The position numbers and the translations under genes are program-made. Shown piece after piece: positions 44,315 through 55,096 of a stretch of DNA of 64,000 nt. The notes under the pieces are model-generated. The model ran no database searches. It worked only from the letters and a program-made list of their open reading frames with translations, and was not told the origin of the DNA. The stretch covers positions 186,001-250,000 of the forward strand of contig OZ253494.1 of NCBI GenBank assembly GCA_965262015.1, in the 5' to 3' direction. This stretch comes from G965262015 sp965262015 (GTDB lineage Bacteria > Spirochaetota > Leptospiria > Turneriellales > CBDBES01). How positions within the stretch are numbered: position 1 is the first letter of the stretch; each line of letters starts with the position of its first letter.

Positions 44315-45832
44315 ATGTATGATTGGAAAAAAACATATAAATCTGTATATAATTATTCCAAGGTAGATATCACTGGCTCTGGTGAGCTTTTTGACATCTT
44401 GAAAATGTTTCAAGGAGATCTAAAAGTTATTATTTTGCCTTCATTGGTTTCGCTTAATATTATCAGAAAAACACTACATGCTAAGTCAAGTACCATTGCT
44501 ATCATAGGGATTTATGATGATTTAGATCGTATCGATATTCTACTAGATAGGTTAAAAGTTGCACTTGAAACATTTCAAGATTCTATTAATGCTGAAAAAT
44601 TACATGAAGTAACTAAAAAAAATATTAGATCTTTTTTTAAATCAGGTAACTTAACAGACGAACAGATCAATTTTTTTAAGTTGATTATAACCTATCAAGA
44701 ACTATATTATCATAATCACCATGTACGTAAAGACTGGTCAGAGCTAGGTAAAATCTTTGAGAAAGTTACTGTGAATCTAAATAATACAACAATATTAAAA
44801 CTAATCATTGTAGATAATATTTATCCACGTATTGATATGGTAGAAGCTGTGGAGATCCTTCTACGACGTATGAAGTATTATTTGTTTATTAAGCAGGAAA
44901 AAATTATCTATAATCATGCAGTCGCAGAAGGTCAATATTTTATTGATTTGACTTATTCCTTGTCTTCTATTCTGGATGAAAATTTAAATGAGAAATTGCT
45001 TAATTTACATCAAGAAGTAGATGCTAAAGTGGTTGATGTAAAGGAAGGTAGTCTTTCGATCGAACCTACTATAAAACAGCGAGTGAGTTGTATAAAAAAT
45101 AATGCCATGCTGGATACGAGAGGGAATAAACTCTTTAACCAGAATTTTTTTTATCTATTAAAAATAAAAAATGAAAAATTAGAGATAGAAGAAGCTAAAT
45201 TAAAACAATCTTTATACATGGAGACAGACATTCATCCACATGATATTTCTATACGACGTAATATTACTAGACAGTTTATTGCACGTAAAGTTCACCAAGA
45301 TAATTGTAAACTTTATTATACTTTTTTAGATAAATATTTTCATTTTATTAAATCTGATGTAATTATAGGAGGTATTAAAGAATTTTTCACAGGCATTAAT
45401 GATTATATTTTTATCTATCATTTTGGTCCATTTTATTTTTTTAAAGTTGTGCTGGATACAATGAGAAAAGATCAAACAGGATTTATTCACAGATATACCA
45501 GCGAAACCCAGATAATTAGAGAAATACTTATAGAGACTGTAAAACTTAAACTAGGACAATGGTGGGATGATAATGTTTATATTGATACACAAGATGAGCA
45601 AAGAAATTCTGCTGAAGCTTATGAACAATTGGTTTCGTATAGTCATCTTTTATGGCAAAACAAACAACAGTCAGTGCTTTTGGGTATCCATCAGAATTCT
45701 AAATTAACTACGAGCTACTCTAAACGTGATATTAAGCCCCTTACTAACTTTATACAGGATCAATTAGACTATATGCACTATATGAGCTTGGTTAGATTTT
45801 TGGGTGTTGATTTTGTTTTTTCCCGCTCCTAG
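44315..45832 (+). CDS. Hypothetical 505-residue protein downstream of pdhA
   Basis: I do not recognise this protein. It has no signal peptide or membrane segment. It appears mainly helical and rich in Lys, Ile and Leu. Residues 45-110 (LKVIILPSLVSLNIIRK, AIIGIYDDLDRIDILLDRL) have alternating strands and helices. The central part is charged, and the C-terminal third has aromatic clusters (IFIYHFGPFYFFK). The 29-nt gap after pdhA allows read-through, but it has its own promoter-like sequence. Context gives no clear function. Confidence 0.75.
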   Translation: MYDWKKTYKSVYNYSKVDITGSGELFDILKMFQGDLKVIILPSLVSLNIIRKTLHAKSSTIAIIGIYDDLDRIDILLDRLKVALETFQDSINAEKLHEVTKKNIRSFFKSGNLTDEQINFFKLIITYQELYYHNHHVRKDWSELGKIFEKVTVNLNNTTILKLIIVDNIYPRIDMVEAVEILLRRMKYYLFIKQEKIIYNHAVAEGQYFIDLTYSLSSILDENLNEKLLNLHQEVDAKVVDVKEGSLSIEPTIKQRVSCIKNNAMLDTRGNKLFNQNFFYLLKIKNEKLEIEEAKLKQSLYMETDIHPHDISIRRNITRQFIARKVHQDNCKLYYTFLDKYFHFIKSDVIIGGIKEFFTGINDYIFIYHFGPFYFFKVVLDTMRKDQTGFIHRYTSETQIIREILIETVKLKLGQWWDDNVYIDTQDEQRNSAEAYEQLVSYSHLLWQNKQQSVLLGIHQNSKLTTSYSKRDIKPLTNFIQDQLDYMHYMSLVRFLGVDFVFSRS

Positions 45833-45898
45833 TATGTTCCTTATTCTACCATAGATTTACCTTAAACTTATCAAATAGTTTATAAAAATAGAACCTAT

Positions 45899-45937
45899 CA
45901 TCTATTTTAACCTTAATAGATGTAATGAGAATAGATG
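45899..45937. repeat. AATAGATG repeats upstream of gyrA
   Basis: CATCTATT (45899-45906) and AATAGATG (45915-45922) form an 8-bp hairpin, and a further direct AATAGATG lies at 45930-45937. The arrangement could terminate the upstream gene or bind a regulator of gyrA. No T-run follows. Confidence 0.35.
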
Positions 45938-46038
45938 GGTGAGAAGTGAGCTAACTTTAAAAAATCAAGCACTCGTCGTACTGATGGATAGTCAGCACTA
46001 ACTTTCTAACAACTGATCCTGTAATGTATAAAAAAATA

Positions 46039-46068
46039 GAGACATAACATTTCAAAAAAAAATATTGT
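46039..46068 (+). promoter_or_regulatory. Candidate promoter of gyrA
   Basis: GAGACA (46039-46044) and TATTGT (46063-46068) are 18 nt apart, with 8 nt from the -10 to the ATG at 46077. The alternative TTG start at 46065 would lie inside the -10. Confidence 0.4.
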
Positions 46069-46076
46069 CAGCTCGT

Positions 46077-48551
46077 ATGTCTTCGGATAAAAATTCTATT
46101 CAATCTAGAGAACAAGATGTAGGCATAAGTAATCAGCTTAAGACGTCTTACTTGACCTATGCAATGAGTGTTATAGTGGGTAGGGCACTTCCTGATGTGC
46201 GTGATGGTCTTAAACCGGTACATCGTAGAATTTTATATGCGATGTATGATAAATCATGGAGACATGATAAATCCTATGTTAAATCCGCTAAAATCGTAGG
46301 TGAAGTAATTGGTAATTTTCATCCACATGGTGACACTGCTGTATATGATACACTTGTCCGAATGGCACAGAAATTTTCTCTCAGAGAGGTCTTAATAGAT
46401 GGGCAAGGCAACTTTGGTTCTGTGGATGGCGATCCTCCTGCTGCTTATCGTTATACTGAAGCTAGATTAACAGCTATTGCCGAAACCTTATTGCATGATC
46501 TAGAAAAGGATACAGTTAGTTTTACACCTAATTTTGATGATAGTAGACGTGAGCCAACTGTGTTACCGGCAGCCTTTCCTAATCTACTAGTTAATGGTAG
46601 TAGTGGGATTGCAGTTGGTATGGCGACAAAAATACCTCCACATAACTTATCTGAGGTTATACAGGCGATTGAATACTTGATTGATTATCCAGATGCAAGT
46701 GTGGTAGATCTAACTAAATTTGTAAAAGCTCCGGATTTTCCTACAGGGGGGATTATTATTGGTAAGGGGGGATTAGAGAAAGCTTATCATACGGGTAGAG
46801 GTTCTATTATGATCCGTTCTCAAACTCATATGGAAGATATTTCTAAATCTAGAAAATCCATTATTGTGACAGAAATTCCTTATGAAATTAAGAAAAATGA
46901 TTTAGTCGCTCGTATCGCTGAATTAGCCAATCAAAAAAAGATAGATGGAATTACAGGTATCCAAGATGAGAGCGATCGAACGGGCATGCGTATTGTGATT
47001 ACCCTACGTAAGGATTGTAATGAACAGATTGTTTTAAACCAGTTATTTCAAAAGACCAGTATGCAAATTAGTTATGGCATTATCTTTTTAGCAATTGTTA
47101 ATCAAGAACCAAAACTATTAAATTTACAAGAATTATTATCACATTATTTATCTCATCGAATTGAAGTTGTAACTAATCGTATCCGGTATGAGCTAAATAA
47201 AGCTGAAAAGAGGTCCCATATTCTAGAAGGTTTAAAGATTGCTTTAGATGCAATTGACTTAGTGATTAAAATCATACGTGCCAGTGCGAATGTTTCTGAA
47301 GCTAGAGCCTCTTTAATCCAAGAGTTTAGATTTTCAGAAGAACAGGCTAATGCTATTCTAGAGATGAGATTGCAAAAGCTGACTTCATTAGAAATCCAAA
47401 AAATTATAGAAGAATTAGAGCTACTTAGGAAAAAAATTGAAGAGTTTCAAATCTTACTTTCTGATAAAGGTAAACTAATGGAACTTATTAAAACTGAGTT
47501 GAAGGAAGTTAGCGGTACTTTTAGTAATGAAAGAAAAAGTGTTATAGAAGATGCTGAAAAAGAGGATCTTAGCTTTGAAGTCACAGATTTGATTGAGAAT
47601 CAAGAAGAGGTGATTACACTAAGTCACGGTGGTTATATTCGTCGAGTAGCTGTAGATACTTTTAAGAGACAAAAAAGAGGCGGGCAAGGTGTCGTTTCGG
47701 GTGGAAAGAGGGAAGATATGCTTCGTCATATCCATTTTTGTCTCTCGCATGACTTTATTATTGTATTTTCTAATAAAGGTAAGGTATTCTATTTAAGAAC
47801 TTATGATATACCGCAGAGTGGTAAAGACATCAAAGGCAAGCATGTACGTTCCTTATTTAATTTATCTACTGATGAAGCATTAACGACATTGACTTCAACT
47901 CCAGAAATTAATGCTTCACAAGTGATTGTTTTGTTAACTAAACTAGGTACGATCAAAAAAATGCTGTTACATGAAATTAGGAATGCTAAACGGAGTGGAG
48001 TGTTGGCATTACAATTCAAAAATAAACAAGATTCATTAATGGGTGCCACTATTTTGCATAAGGCACAAGAGTATGGTGATATTTTTATTGCTTCTGATCA
48101 TGGGTTAGGTATTCGTACGAATAGTCATGTGATTCGTTCTCAAGGTAGGGTAGCATCTGGTATCAGTGGCATTACTTTGCCGTCAGATATATTTACAGTT
48201 GGTCTTTCTCATATTAGTAGTGAGGAAGATTTTTTGTTCGTTATCACACAACATGGTTATGCTAAGCGGGTTAATTACAGCGAATTTAATACGAAAAATC
48301 GTGGTGGGAAAGGTATGTGTTATTGTAAAGTAAGTTCCAAGACAGGCAAGGTTGTTGCCATTGCTTCAGTTAAAGAAAATGATGAAGTGATCATTACAAC
48401 TGTACTTGGCATGACTTTGAGAACAATAGTTAGTAAGATACCTGTTCTAGGTAGAAATGCTTCAGGCGTGATTGCATTGCGTTTAAAAAATGAGCAGGAT
48501 CATGTTTCTGACATTGCTATTTTACCTAGTACATTATCACCTAGCTCATAA
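46077..48551 (+). CDS. gyrA: DNA gyrase subunit A
   Basis: GyrA cuts and rejoins DNA to introduce negative supercoils. The 824-residue protein has VIVGRALPDVRDGLKPVHRR, NFHPHGDTAVYDTLVRMAQ, and the catalytic Tyr (about residue 126) in AAYRYTEARL. A coiled-coil gate region follows. The C-terminal beta-pinwheel carries the GyrA box QKRGGQG, which separates it from topoisomerase IV ParC. gyrB lies about 1.7 kb downstream, separated by two minus-strand genes, an uncommon arrangement. The gene ends at a long hairpin shared with hisC. Confidence 0.95.
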   Translation: MSSDKNSIQSREQDVGISNQLKTSYLTYAMSVIVGRALPDVRDGLKPVHRRILYAMYDKSWRHDKSYVKSAKIVGEVIGNFHPHGDTAVYDTLVRMAQKFSLREVLIDGQGNFGSVDGDPPAAYRYTEARLTAIAETLLHDLEKDTVSFTPNFDDSRREPTVLPAAFPNLLVNGSSGIAVGMATKIPPHNLSEVIQAIEYLIDYPDASVVDLTKFVKAPDFPTGGIIIGKGGLEKAYHTGRGSIMIRSQTHMEDISKSRKSIIVTEIPYEIKKNDLVARIAELANQKKIDGITGIQDESDRTGMRIVITLRKDCNEQIVLNQLFQKTSMQISYGIIFLAIVNQEPKLLNLQELLSHYLSHRIEVVTNRIRYELNKAEKRSHILEGLKIALDAIDLVIKIIRASANVSEARASLIQEFRFSEEQANAILEMRLQKLTSLEIQKIIEELELLRKKIEEFQILLSDKGKLMELIKTELKEVSGTFSNERKSVIEDAEKEDLSFEVTDLIENQEEVITLSHGGYIRRVAVDTFKRQKRGGQGVVSGGKREDMLRHIHFCLSHDFIIVFSNKGKVFYLRTYDIPQSGKDIKGKHVRSLFNLSTDEALTTLTSTPEINASQVIVLLTKLGTIKKMLLHEIRNAKRSGVLALQFKNKQDSLMGATILHKAQEYGDIFIASDHGLGIRTNSHVIRSQGRVASGISGITLPSDIFTVGLSHISSEEDFLFVITQHGYAKRVNYSEFNTKNRGGKGMCYCKVSSKTGKVVAIASVKENDEVIITTVLGMTLRTIVSKIPVLGRNASGVIALRLKNEQDHVSDIAILPSTLSPSS

Positions 48552-48590
48552 TCTTTTGCTAAACCTATGAGTTAGGGGTTATGGTGATAA
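48534..48590. terminator. Long imperfect hairpin shared by convergent gyrA and hisC
   Basis: An inner 11-bp stem (48540-48550 with 48566-48576, one G-T pair) is extended by an outer 8-bp stem, TTATCACC (48534-48541) with GGTGATAA (48583-48590), with a bulge and a one-base register overlap between the two stems. It covers the stop codons of both genes. No strong T-run is present, but it is suited to act in both directions. Confidence 0.5.
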
Positions 48591-49673
48591 ATACTTCATG
48601 AGATGGTTCACTATACTCTGGTTTTCTCTGGGAGTTCCAATGCTAATTCGTAGGTAATTATGGATTAATGCTTCAGGAAAATATCGCACTAAAATTTTAT
48701 TTTTTTTAAGTGCCTGGTATATATCCTGGGCATTGTATCTAGGATGTGTTACCAGTAAAAAGTTAGCATGCGATGGTATGACGTCAAAGCCTAAAAGTTG
48801 TAAACGTACATAGAGTTTGTCTCGTTCTTGAATGATGTTTTTACACTTTTTAGCATAGTAGTTTGTATCCTTTAAGGCTGTTATTCCCAATTGTATAGCA
48901 ATACTATCTTGGTTATACGAATCCTTAAGCTTATAGAGCGTTTGCATAATATTATTGTTCTTAGAAACAGCATAACCAATTCGTGCTCCCGCTAGGCCAT
49001 GGCTCTTTGAAAGTGTTCTTGTAATGATAACATTCTTTAAATTTAATATGTTTTTATGTTCTAGGCATGATGTATTCTTATCCGTATGAAATCCCATATA
49101 AGCTTCATCAATAATCCATAATTTATTAGAATTTTGTATTGTATCTAATAGACAATTCACAGGGATGTATTCTCCTGTGATTGCATTTGGATTGGGCAGA
49201 AAAATAATTTTAGCATCCGCATTATTGAGATTTTCCAGAGGTACACGAAAGAATATATTATTTTTGTTTTGCATGGGTACAGCAATTCCATTAGCACCCA
49301 CAGCCTGTGCTAATATGTCATATAAACTATATGTAATTTCTGGATAAGCAATATTATGATTTTGATCCAAAAAAGCACGGCAAATTAAACATAGTATTTC
49401 GTCAGAACCATTCGAGATAATGACTTCTTCTGGTTTGAGTTGTAGTTTATTGGCGATATGGGTTCTTAAAGGTTCACCATATGGATGAGGATATCTCCTC
49501 AAAGTATGGTAGTTCTTGGCAATGTATTTTAAAGTTTTCCGGACCTTTTTAGAGGGTGGAAAAGGAAATTCATTTGTATTGAGTTTTATCCAATCTTTAT
49601 TATTATATTGTTCACCAGGCACATATGCCTGCAGTTTACTGGCAATCGTGTTATCAAAATTAGTATTTGTCAT
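48579..49673 (-). CDS. hisC: Histidinol-phosphate aminotransferase
   Basis: HisC is a PLP enzyme that transaminates imidazole-acetol phosphate in histidine synthesis. The 364-residue fold-type I aminotransferase has KLNTNEFPFPPSKKV, ISNGSDEILCLI, FLPNPNAITGEY, IIDEAYMGF, and the PLP-Lys segment TRTLSKSHGLAGARIGY. The C terminus has LRISIGTPREN. The ATG at 49673 overlaps the stop of the upstream gene (ATGA); an ATG two codons earlier (49679) is also possible. No other his gene is adjacent. Confidence 0.92.
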   Translation of the reverse strand: MTNTNFDNTIASKLQAYVPGEQYNNKDWIKLNTNEFPFPPSKKVRKTLKYIAKNYHTLRRYPHPYGEPLRTHIANKLQLKPEEVIISNGSDEILCLICRAFLDQNHNIAYPEITYSLYDILAQAVGANGIAVPMQNKNNIFFRVPLENLNNADAKIIFLPNPNAITGEYIPVNCLLDTIQNSNKLWIIDEAYMGFHTDKNTSCLEHKNILNLKNVIITRTLSKSHGLAGARIGYAVSKNNNIMQTLYKLKDSYNQDSIAIQLGITALKDTNYYAKKCKNIIQERDKLYVRLQLLGFDVIPSHANFLLVTHPRYNAQDIYQALKKNKILVRYFPEALIHNYLRISIGTPRENQSIVNHLMKYLSP

Positions 49674-50119
49674 GCCCATTTGATTTGATCATGTATTTGG
49701 AGTGCCTGTTCACCAAAAAAAAAAGTATTATCTGTTTCTCTAATAAGATTTGCAAGCTGTCCAGCTGATGTATGATCAAAAAATGACCATGCATTTAATC
49801 GACTAACTTTAAGATAAGGACTAAGGTTATTATCTAGCACTAAATGACTACATTGTATTTTAATGTGTTCTCCATTTTCCAGCAGAAAAAATCTACCTTC
49901 TATAGAGTGTACGGATAAGATGGGACCATGGACTTTTATATATCCTTTTTCTTTTAAAAGACCAAATTCATTTTCTATGTAAATACCTGTTTGATCTCGG
50001 TATAAACTTTTTTTAAAAAATGAAAGTACTCTTGTATTAATAATTTCACGTCCATTAGTAAACCATTTCCCGTTTTTTTGGACGGATATATTAGTAAACT
50101 CAACCCTGTATTGATCCAT
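49670..50119 (-). CDS. DUF1285-like hypothetical protein
   Basis: The 149-residue soluble protein resembles DUF1285 in its NGKWFTNGREIINTRVLSFF, LYRDQTGIYIENEFG and YIKVHGPILSV segments. These are strand-rich repeats of the type W-x-x-x-G-x-x-I followed by F-x-x-x-L-x-x-D-x-x-G-x-Y. Function of that family is unknown. Its stop overlaps the hisC start, implying coupled translation. It diverges from gyrB with 126 nt between start codons. Confidence 0.55.
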   Translation of the reverse strand: MDQYRVEFTNISVQKNGKWFTNGREIINTRVLSFFKKSLYRDQTGIYIENEFGLLKEKGYIKVHGPILSVHSIEGRFFLLENGEHIKIQCSHLVLDNNLSPYLKVSRLNAWSFFDHTSAGQLANLIRETDNTFFFGEQALQIHDQIKWA

Positions 50120-50221
50120 GATGAAGAATAATCTATTCTAAAATAAAGCAAGACATTATGTCACTAAAAAATATGTTCGCTAAAACAAAGAGCGTTAAGA
50201 ATGCTTGGTGGTTTGTATTAA

Positions 50222-52153
<1,932 letters not shown>

Positions 52154-52195
52154 TCTTTTAATAAGGCACATGGTGTATATGTTTCTCTTATAATT

Positions 52196-54523
52196 ATGGA
52201 TTTATACCAAAAGCTTATTCACGTGTTAAAGTTCTTACTAGATAATAGGCGTGGTTTGCCTTATGCTCTACTAACCATCACAATCATTTTATCTACTTAT
52301 CTTCTATCTGTTCCATCTTTCCCAGATAAAACTTCATATCGTGAAGGTGATATTGCTAAATCTACTGTGAAAGTTAATAGAGATATTATATATATAGATC
52401 ATCAGGAACTCGCACACCTGAAAGAAGCAACCTATAATAAGCAAAAATTTATATTTGATCGAGACTATCATAAGCTCGTGCAGATAGTTGATCGAATTAC
52501 TAATGAGCTTCGTGGTATTGAGGGTTTACCCGTAAATTTACAAGGCGTTTTACAGGCAAAAAAGAAAAGCCAATTTTTACGAAAGGCAAGGACTACTATT
52601 CCTCATAACGATGTTCTTACACTACTCCAATATAGGAATAAGACTACTTTAAGAAAATGGGCTACAAAGTACGCTACGTTGATATTTGATACATACGGTA
52701 TTCTAGAAGAAGATTTGTCAAGCAAGCTATTTATCAAAATGAAGAATGTTGGTGCAGAAGTAGAAACAGTACACTATGGATCAGGTAATTCGCAAAGAAG
52801 CCCTTGGAATATGGATCACGTTATTTCTAGGTCAAAGATGTTCTATTACCCTTATTACGGCAATCTAATGTCTCTCAAAAAGAAGGTAGATACGAAGTTT
52901 CCCAATCGTATTCCCTCAGTTGCTAAGCGTATTATTTCTCGTAGAATTTTACAGTTATATTCCCATAGACCTTTTTTAACTTATAATGTTACGCAAACAG
53001 AAAAATTAAGGAAAGCTGCTGTCAGCAAGATACGGCTTGAAGAAAAAATTATTAAAAAAGGTACTATTCTTTTGCGGGAAGGTGAACCTGTTGATTCGGA
53101 TACATTGTATAAAATCCAGCTAGTCAATAAATATCATAACCAATTTAGTTTAAAATATATTCTAGGTACCTTTATTATCCAGAGTATTATTCTTTTAAGT
53201 TTATTGTTTATTCTTTTAAATATTAAAGAAGCCAAACATAAATTTAAAGAAAGTAATAATGCAGTTCTTTTGTTTTCTATTCTTATTGCTTATATGCTAT
53301 ATAGTTTTTTTCTATCAAGGCTATCATTGGATGAACTAATGTTAGCACTTTTATTACCTTCGGGGATGATTGGGATGTTGGGTAGCGTGGTCTTAGGCAA
53401 TTACATTACCATTATTATGGGATTTTATTTTAGTATTTTCATTTTCTTGATGCACGAACAAAGTCTAATGAGTTTTTTAATTTCTTTTATGTCCATTTTA
53501 TCTGGTATTTATGCGATCACTCTATTAGAAAAACGTACCCAACTTATTTATAGTTCAGCTGTTATTGGTTTGAGTATCAGTGTTATCATAATTGGACTGC
53601 GTTTAACAGACCAATTATTTATATTACAGGATAACATGTTGTTTGTATTTTTTGCTTTTCTAAATGGTTTTTTTTGTGTAATGTTTTTCTCTAGTATTTT
53701 ACCCTTATATGAAGCTACATTTGACATTACCACAAAATTTCGCCTATTGGAATACCTAGATCATGATAATTTTTTAATACGTAAAGTGGCTATGGAAACG
53801 CCAGCCACCTATACGCATACCTTGATGGTTATGGCTTTATCTGAAAAAGCTGTTCGTGCAATTAATGGCGATGTATTGTTGACTCGAGTAGGGTGCTTAT
53901 ATCATGATATTGGTAAAACTAGTACTCCTATGTTTTTTGCTGAAAATCGTTATTCAGAAGAAGTGAATGAAGCATTTCAAACAATGGGACCTTATCAATC
54001 AGCTAAAATCGTAATTGACCATGTTACAGATGGTATCCGATTGGCACATGAACATAAATTACCCCAGGCAATTATTAATTTCATACCTGAACACCATGGT
54101 ACAACAACCATACAGTATTTTTATCATCAAGCTCTTGAAGAAGTTGCTCCTAAACGTTCTAGAAAAAAGAAAATACAAGATCCTATAGAAAAAGTTGATA
54201 AAAAACTTTTCCAGTACCCAGGTCCAAAGCCCCAAACACGAGAAACGGCAGTGGTAATGCTTGCTGATTCTATTGAAGCTGCAGCGAGAAGTATTGAATT
54301 TCCTTCAGAAGCAAATTTTATTGTGATGATTGATAAAATTATAGAATATAAATTAATGGAAAAACAATTTGATGAATGTGATTTAACTTTTTCTGATCTG
54401 CGACATGCTAGACAAGCCTTTATTGAAGTACTTTTAACGATTAGTCATACTAGACCTAAATATCCAGATATGGTTAAAATGCAAAAACTAGAAAAAACAA
54501 TGGCAAAAAACTTTGAAGTATAA
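52196..54523 (+). CDS. 7TM-HD phosphodiesterase (PgpH/YqfF family)
   Basis: The 775-residue membrane protein has an N-terminal membrane segment (about 20-36), a large extracytoplasmic 7TMR-HDED domain (about 45-320) and seven hydrophobic helices (about 320-510). A cytoplasmic HD domain shows METPATYTHTLMVMALSEKA, VGCLYHDIGKTSTPMFFAEN, FIPEHHGT and MLADSIEAAARSIE. Characterised PgpH enzymes hydrolyse c-di-AMP, so second-messenger turnover is likely. No diadenylate cyclase gene is seen here. It may belong to the gyrB or bactofilin transcript. Confidence 0.87.
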   Translation: MDLYQKLIHVLKFLLDNRRGLPYALLTITIILSTYLLSVPSFPDKTSYREGDIAKSTVKVNRDIIYIDHQELAHLKEATYNKQKFIFDRDYHKLVQIVDRITNELRGIEGLPVNLQGVLQAKKKSQFLRKARTTIPHNDVLTLLQYRNKTTLRKWATKYATLIFDTYGILEEDLSSKLFIKMKNVGAEVETVHYGSGNSQRSPWNMDHVISRSKMFYYPYYGNLMSLKKKVDTKFPNRIPSVAKRIISRRILQLYSHRPFLTYNVTQTEKLRKAAVSKIRLEEKIIKKGTILLREGEPVDSDTLYKIQLVNKYHNQFSLKYILGTFIIQSIILLSLLFILLNIKEAKHKFKESNNAVLLFSILIAYMLYSFFLSRLSLDELMLALLLPSGMIGMLGSVVLGNYITIIMGFYFSIFIFLMHEQSLMSFLISFMSILSGIYAITLLEKRTQLIYSSAVIGLSISVIIIGLRLTDQLFILQDNMLFVFFAFLNGFFCVMFFSSILPLYEATFDITTKFRLLEYLDHDNFLIRKVAMETPATYTHTLMVMALSEKAVRAINGDVLLTRVGCLYHDIGKTSTPMFFAENRYSEEVNEAFQTMGPYQSAKIVIDHVTDGIRLAHEHKLPQAIINFIPEHHGTTTIQYFYHQALEEVAPKRSRKKKIQDPIEKVDKKLFQYPGPKPQTRETAVVMLADSIEAAARSIEFPSEANFIVMIDKIIEYKLMEKQFDECDLTFSDLRHARQAFIEVLLTISHTRPKYPDMVKMQKLEKTMAKNFEV

Positions 54524-54586
54524 AAAGTTATGCTTATAGATAAATAATTGTTTGCATTTTCCTATATCATTTGACATTGGTGCTTT

Positions 54587-55024
54587 ATGGCACTTGTAAA
54601 ATCATCTCAAGAAGTTACTAATTCACTTATTGGTGTTAACTCTTTTTTTGCTGGACAGTTCTTTATTAATGGCAGTCTTAAAATTGATGGTAAATTTGAA
54701 GGTAAACTTTTACGAGCACATCAGATTTATATTGGTTCGACTGGTAAGGTAAAAACAGATATACAAGCTGAATCTGCTATTATTGAAGGAACAGTAATTG
54801 GTAATATTATTACAACTATTCGTGTGATGCTGTTACCATCCGCTAGAGTGTTTGGTGATATAAAAACTCCAGAGTTAATTATACAAAAAGGTGTTATATT
54901 AGAGGGCCGTTGTCAAATAGCTAGTAATCTATCTCAATCTGCGAAAGGCTTTATTATGAATGAGTATAGTAAAGACAATCTTGATGAACTGACTTTGTTT
55001 GGTTCAGATGCACGTAATTCTTGA
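54587..55024 (+). CDS. Bactofilin
   Basis: Bactofilins are polymer-forming cytoskeletal proteins with a beta-helix core. The 145-residue protein has SLIGVNSFFAGQFFINGSLKI, DGKFEGKLLRAHQIYIGSTG, and successive short repeats (AESAIIEGTVIGNI, LLPSARVFGDI, LIIQKGVILEGRCQI). These match the family core, followed by a short disordered tail. Such proteins affect cell shape or position other proteins at the membrane. No peptidase or peptidoglycan gene adjoins it. Confidence 0.88.
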   Translation: MALVKSSQEVTNSLIGVNSFFAGQFFINGSLKIDGKFEGKLLRAHQIYIGSTGKVKTDIQAESAIIEGTVIGNIITTIRVMLLPSARVFGDIKTPELIIQKGVILEGRCQIASNLSQSAKGFIMNEYSKDNLDELTLFGSDARNS

Positions 55025-55096
55025 ATATTACTTAATCAAATATTATTCTATTCTAAGCATTTAAGTTTACAGTTGGTGTTGTATACCACATAAATA

